A DNA stretch of 64,000 nt from Homalodisca vitripennis (taxonomy: Eukaryota > Arthropoda > Insecta > Hemiptera > Cicadellidae), in NCBI RefSeq assembly GCF_021130785.1, contig NC_060209.1, positions 25,737,501 to 25,801,500 of the forward strand, written 5' to 3'. Numbering within the stretch: the first letter of the stretch is position 1; the number at the start of each line of letters is the position of its first letter. The notes under the pieces were generated by a model. The model saw only the letters and a program-made list of their open reading frames with translations, did not search any database and was not told the origin of the DNA. A program made the position numbers and the translations under genes. Of the stretch, positions 58,834 to 64,000 are shown in pieces.

Positions 58834-59057
58834 ACCTGTCTCTTCAAGTTACACGGCATATTTTGTGTAAACAAGGGATAATTTAACTTGAAGCTTGGTG
58901 TAAGGTTAAACCCGCCTTCAGATCTAACAACACACATCCTTCCATACCATTTAAATTTTGTGTCAGTCCAAGTTATATTAACCCACAGAAATGTCCCACA
59001 AAAAAGTAACAACGTGGAAATAAACGTCAACCTGGTGGCGCTCAAGTAAACAAACAT
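58834..59057 (-). CDS. candidate exon of a secreted or membrane protein, unknown
   Basis: An ATG at 59057 opens a frame with a hydrophobic leader (MFVYLSATRLTFISTLLLF then CGTFLW). About 50 residues follow, including two spaced cysteines and NIT and NLT glycosylation sequons, ending near the stop after NLKRQV. A GC-richer upstream segment (59100-59185) could be a promoter. The possible donor (caggttt near 58831-58836) is weak. It may equally be a chance frame. I do not recognise the sequence. Confidence 0.3.
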
Positions 59058-59224
59058 GATATGTGTGATTGAGTACAAGTGGGATAATATTTACTCTGTC
59101 GATTGAAATTCTTTACGTCTGATTTGCTGTCACTTCTTTCTCTGATTGGCTCGGTTTGGAAGCGAACTCATCTGTAAATATTGACCGCAATATCTGTTTT
59201 AACTTTCATATCTATACCTAGCAT

Positions 59225-60185
59225 AGGAGGTAAATTATTGTGTGATGGAAAAAACATAATTATAGTTTCTAGTTAAATATTCCATTGGTATGTGTAAAGA
59301 TCTCGTCTTAAAAATGAATAAAAAAATTTGACATGCAGTAGGCCTAGTCCCGCTCACACTATTAGTCGTAAAATCAACTATAAAAGCGGAATTTATATAT
59401 AATCTTATTATGCTTTTGTAGTTAATGGCTACCTTAATATGTTTTAAATATCTTTAAAAATATAATGCTTGTATTTGATTAAGCAAAAACTATAATGTTT
59501 AGTATGAATAAGTTTTTTAAATTTTTACTGTAACTTTTTATGTTAAAATCTTATTATTTTTTTTATAACGATTACTTAACGTTAAAAATTACTGAACAAC
59601 TAGAAAGGAATTGTCGTTATTTCTTATAGTGAAAATACTCACAATTGTAACAGCCTAACATGTAATTGAAGGATGTTACAAATCAAATGGATTAAAAATT
59701 TAAATTTATTAATACCTTCGGCAACTAATTTATTTTTACACATTGATGTGCTTTTAAAACATGCTATTCCCAGTAAATAATGGTTTAGGTCAAAATCTAG
59801 TTTAAAGTGTTTCCTGAAGCTCATTAGACGCGTCATTTTATGTGATAAAAGATACTTTACCCATATAGGAAAAATAACACCTCGCCCGAAAAACGTTGAC
59901 TTCTTCTAAATGTAGGATTTAAAATTTCATTGGACCCAGACGACAAGGGACTTCCTATCACCGTTTAAATCTTCTCTGTGGAAACGAAAAATACACTTTT
60001 ACCAAAATATCAGGTGAGAAAGTTTTTGAATACCTTGGTTTTAATTTGATTTGTAAAAATTATTTAGGATCACATATCATAACAGTCTTAAACACATAAT
60101 CATTGGAGCTTTTGTATGTAATATAAAACATATTCATAAGCCATCAAGTATTCTGCGAGATGTTAATGTGAGTTCACGTTCTTAT
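59225..60185. other. no recognised feature
   Basis: AT-rich with short frames only. Confidence 0.5.
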
Positions 60186-60189
60186 TATA

Positions 60190-60812
60190 GCGCAGCTTCT
60201 GGAATCTGACGCTGTCACAGACTTGTATCCTGGAATCTGGAGTTATGATCGTCTGAAGAGATCCAAATAAATCCTTAGTGCAGCGTTTAAAATCTGACGT
60301 TGTCCTAGACTTGACTCTTGGAATCTGGAGTAAACGTCCGTCTGAAGAGATCCAAATAAATCCTTAGTGCAGCGTTTAAAATCTGACGTTGTCCTAGACT
60401 TGACTCTTGGAATCTGGAGTAAACGTCCGTCTGAAGAGGTCCAAATAAATCCTTAGTGCAGCGTTTAAAATCTGACGTTGTCCTAGACTTGACTCTTGGA
60501 ATCTGGAGTAAACGTCCGTCTGAAGAGATCCAAATAAATCCTTAGTGTAGCGTTTAAAATCTGACGTTGTCCTAGACTTGACTCTTTGAATCTGGAGTAA
60601 ACGTCCGTCTGAAGAGGTCCAAATAAATCCTTAGTGCAGCGTTTAAAATCTGACGTTGTCCTAGACTTGACTCTTGGAATCTGGAGTAAACGTCCGTCTG
60701 AAGAGATCCAAATAAAATCCTTATTGTAGCGTTTAAAATTTGACGTTGACGTTTCCTAGACTTGACTCTTGGAATCTGGAGTGAACGACCGTCTGAAGAG
60801 ATCCAAAAACGT
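60190..60812 (+). repeat. 89-bp tandem array, seven copies
   Basis: The word (c/t)agcgtttaaaat recurs at 60281, 60370, 60459, 60548, 60637 and 60727. Each copy has ctgacgttgtcctagacttg, actcttggaatctggag, taaacgtccgtctgaagag and tccaaataaatcctta. The middle copies are nearly identical; the first and last are more diverged, as expected for unequal crossing-over. Confidence 0.95.
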
Positions 60813-61359
60813 CGGTGGCGAAGAAGCGTAAAACGAACTCTTTACATCGTTTCGACATCAGATACTCTTAGATTACAAAAAAATATGTAATTTAGATGAA
60901 AGGTGTTCTCATTGTCTCATTAGGTGTATGATTAAATGCTTTACGATATTTTTAGTATGCTAAATAAAAAATCCTAAATCAAGGTGGAGTAACAGATTTT
61001 CAACACATAACGTAGCTATGGTGGAAAGAGATCTAGTCCGAATACGTGATTTGGAATTGTGTCTAATATATCGAAGTTCTACATAGAGGTCATTCCTGTG
61101 TATGTAGAAATTTAAAGTGTACAGATGAAATATTTCTCGAGATATCATAGCATATGATTGATACATTCACAGTTTTGTTCAGTAAGTCATCTTGCATAGC
61201 AGTATTCAAGCAAAAGTTCATGTAAGCGTGGGTACTACAACGTAAGAGTACGACTTAATATTGACTCCAGTCTATTATATTTCATTTTTACTCAATGAAC
61301 AAAAGAGTCACTTTTCAAAAGTTTATATGACTCTAAAAATATTTGTACACATTTATGTA

Positions 61360-61615
61360 TTCAGCTATTATCTCGTTTCAATTATGGTTACCCATAAGAT
61401 TAATGTAAAAATATTCGATAACGCTCAGCCACATTCAACAGAGTGACATGGGCCATCATCGAACTCAGTTTTTCTCATATTTAACTGAACCCTCATGCAA
61501 AATTTAAAGTCTGGAGGTCAGTTCGTTTTCGAGATATCGTGCTGACAGACAGTCAGGCAGAAGTAATATTTTTTCCAGCCCCACGAGTGACAGGCTTCGC
61601 TAAAGCTCAGCCAAT
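61360..61615 (-). repeat. GCTGAGCG dispersed family copy
   Basis: On the minus strand, ttggctgagctttagcgaagc, tgtcactcgtggggctgg, tctgcctgactgtctgtcag, cacgatatctcgaaaacg, gatgatggcccatgtcac and ttacattaatcttatgggtaacc appear in order. A second gctgagcgttatc lies at about 61422-61434. Confidence 0.85.
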
Positions 61616-62690
61616 TATATTAGGCCAAACTTTGATGAATAAATTATATCATAACGACAATGCTAGTATAAAGTCAAATTGAACTTAAAATTAATACTGG
61701 AGCAATTTCAAGTACCGGTTCTCTAAGAAGTAATTAAGTTCTGAAAGAAGTGCCAAGTAGCGAAGTTCTGCACCTGACACGGTTATAAAATGTATGTAAA
61801 GTTTAGCCACTATAGACTTGTCAGAAATAAAAATTGCTTTAGAAATGCAAAGCTTCCAGAATAAGTACAGTTGTGAAACACAACTAATTGGAAAATATTG
61901 TGGGGGGAAATATATCCTATTTTGATTCAATCCGAATATTAAAATAAAAGTAATGAAGTAACAACATAAATGTTAACATAGATATACGGAACCAACGAGG
62001 CGATGGGAATGCAACTGGACATGTTCAACTTTTAACACCCCCTGATAGCAGTGACAGGAAGACGATATATTTTTCACCCGCTGGCAGTCCCTGGATTCCG
62101 GCAAGTTCGATATGCAACACTGCTTCACTGCTTTACAGCAGCAAAAAATATTGATGGTATTAAACTGCAACCGCTAATCTGCTTCGCTAAATCTCTAACG
62201 TTGTAAAATAATAAATGATCTATCCCTCGTTTATAATTCGTCCATCTGAGAGTATTATAGTGGATTACTGGTATGTTAGTAGTCAAAGTGCTTTAAATAC
62301 CAAATCAATTATTTAAGAATTCAACTGTGTGCTTCGTAGAGGGTAAAAGGCCTGGGTATTAAATTATTGTTAAAATCTTAGAAATATAAAAATGGAAACC
62401 AAACAGTGTTCAGTTCGTTAGGTATTTATTATTAATTTATTACCATAAATTAAATCAATAATACTATATCAAAACTAATTTAATGTAAATTAGAGAGATT
62501 TTCAACGGCTTATGGGATTATAAATGTAATAATTCATTCTTACTCATATAATATACACAAATGTTGGTATTTATATTATGATGGTTAAAGTTTTGTTAGT
62601 TTAAATAATTAAGTACCACAACTGATAAGTAATTATAGGATAATGGTTAAAAAGCTACTTAAAATGCTTTGCTAGGTTGCATGCAAAGTT
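61616..62690. other. no recognised feature
   Basis: Unique sequence. Minus-strand frames of 65-79 codons lack recognisable motifs. Confidence 0.45.
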
Positions 62691-62960
62691 TCAATTGTAT
62701 AGCTCATTTCCTTCTTAAGGTGTTTTACTGACATATACACAGACAGACATAATACAGAAGAATTCACTTTCCCCGCCAGATGGAGGAGAAATTGTGTCAG
62801 CCTACTGAGTGACGGGCTTCGATAACGCTCAGCCAAATTCCATCATAGAAGTCATTCACGAAAATTCAAGCAAAATTTAACGTCTTTCCCGGGATATTTC
62901 TCATTGTATCTTGCCACATGATACATTCACATTTTTAATCATAGTAAAAGGTTTCATAAC
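62690..62960 (-). repeat. GCTGAGCG dispersed family copy
   Basis: On the minus strand it keeps ggctgagcgttatcgaagcc, cactcagtaggctgac, tgtctgtctgtgtatatg and tgcaaactttgcatgcaacc-like parts. A second unit starts at about 62880. Confidence 0.7.
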
Positions 62961-62993
62961 AGTATTTAAATTCTTTGTTTAAAGTTTGTTATT

Positions 62994-63345
62994 GACGTAT
63001 GGAAGGTTTGAAAGGATAACAGGATTTTGGACATTTGCCATCGTTATACGTTACAAAAGGTACAAAATAACGTTTAGAGGATTGAAATCTATCCTCTTCG
63101 TCACGTGGGGGAGGTATTAAAACATAAAAAAAGAAAGAAGAAAAGAAAGGAAATAAAAGGGTTCAAACATAACCAAAAACTGCTTGGAGTCCAGTCCAGG
63201 CGTTGCCACTGCACGGAAAGCAAGTCCCTAGCACAAGATACGAGTACGAGAATCACACATCACACCAGCACAAGCGAAAGTGGGATACCAACACGAAAAT
63301 CGATGTCGGCTTTTTCTCCGGCACCGCGTCGTGTCATCTGAAACA
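62994..63345 (+). repeat. fold-back family C, single-arm copy
   Basis: The arm (gaaggtttgaaaggataac, aggattttggacatttgcc, atcgttatacgttacaaaag, aacgtttagaggattg, aaatctatcctcttcgtca) and the body (cttggagtccagtccagg, cacatcacaccagcac, aagcgaaagtgggatacc) match 12866-13206 in reverse. Confidence 0.85.
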
Positions 63346-63569
63346 ATGGGGTAGGAAGGAAGAGTGTATTTAAGTATTTAAATACGCAATAAATTGTTCG
63401 GTGAGGTAAATAAGGCACTACAACGCAAAAATGCACTGAAATCAGATATTTTCACCAACTTTTAAAATAGACTTTCTACTCCATTATTTTTCTTTTTGCT
63501 GTATGAATAAGCTAGATGTATTAATATGTTAAGATCTCATATGGTTGCACTCAGCTTCTTTACAAATAT

Positions 63570-64000
63570 GTTTATTCTGCTATTACTCGTTACCATCATG
63601 ATTAACCATAAGACCGATGCAAAAATGTTTGCTAATGCTCAGCCAAATCCCATAAAGTGACATGCACCATCATCGAACTCGTGCTCAAATACAAATTAAG
63701 CTTCTTGCAACATTTGAAGTCTATAGGTCGATTCTTTGTTCGAAGTTTGTTTTCGACGATGGAAGAATTTTAAAGGAAACAAGACTTTCCGAACACTTGT
63801 CATCGTTCAGTGATAAAATAAATCAATAACACTAAAACAAACAAATGGTTAGTTATTTACCTGAAGAAGAGATCAGATTGCAGATTTCGAAACGTAGCGT
63901 TACTGATTTTTGTATCTATAGGTCGGTTAATATTGATATATCATGCGGACAGATAGACAGGCAGAAATGAAGTCTTCCAGCCAAATGAATGATGATATTA
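63570..64000 (-). repeat. GCTGAGCG family interrupted by a family C-like segment, running off the window
   Basis: A GCTGAGCG unit at 63570-63735 (minus strand: ggctgagcattagc, gatgatggtgcatgtcac) is followed by a family C relative at 63740-63915. That segment has gacgatggaagaattttaaagg, gaacacttgtcatcg, gaagagatcagattgcag and atttcgaaacgtagcg. A resumed GCTGAGCG-type piece (63918-64000) contains gtcggttaatattgatatatc and gacagatagacaggcag. The layout suggests insertion of the latter family into the former. Confidence 0.65.

Overview
The window looks like AT-rich eukaryotic, probably insect, intergenic and intronic DNA. The reasons are one well-supported spliced gene with GT-AG introns, a CR1/L2-like LINE, mariner, Tc1-like, piggyBac and hAT remnants, SINE-like repeats, satellites and short head-to-head AACCT/AGGTT pentamers of the arthropod telomere type. 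No prokaryotic operon, rRNA operon or intact tRNA gene is visible. A hemipteran is my best guess, from the style of the repeats rather than from any search.

Layout. 0-6 kb: a degenerate Tc1/IS630-like transposon with perfect inverted ends (1531-3390), then a repeat that runs into a 361-bp tandem satellite (3942-5255). 6-12 kb: diverged tRNA-derived SINE pieces, a fold-back repeat (7955-8270) and a TTAA-flanked MITE with arms of about 135 bp (9948-10341). 12.2-21.7 kb, minus strand: a six-exon gene for a 399-residue single-pass membrane protein with signal peptide, cysteine-rich N-terminus, fibronectin type III-like region, membrane helix and a short cytoplasmic tail. 22.8-24.6 kb: a roughly 60-bp tandem repeat, a dead mariner and a SINE whose head derives from 5S rRNA. 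24.6-29.2 kb, minus strand: a nearly full-length but frameshifted LINE. 29.5-32.6 kb: a dead piggyBac-like element with both TTAA ends and strong palindromes inside them. 33.2-33.9 kb: a 16-bp minisatellite of fifteen C and one A, then a direct duplication. 36.6-37.6 kb: a mariner deletion derivative with another repeat nested in it. 39.6-40.0 kb: a possible promoter and first coding exon. 40.9-44.05 kb: hAT remnant, tRNA-derived SINE, second 5S-derived SINE, 30-bp minisatellite. 46-50 kb: more repeats, a third 5S-derived SINE and a large hairpin (49572-49855). 52.5-55 kb: a diverged tandem duplication and a composite repeat with about 179-bp internal tandem units. 60.2-60.8 kb: an 89-bp tandem array. 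61-64 kb: several copies of two dispersed families.

The only gene I am confident in is the membrane-protein gene. All transposase and reverse transcriptase genes seen here are broken. The most interesting material is the repeats: 5S-derived SINEs, palindromic piggyBac ends, a satellite that seems to arise from a dispersed repeat, and a satellite-carrying composite element. Coordinates of diverged repeats are approximate because they were read by eye.
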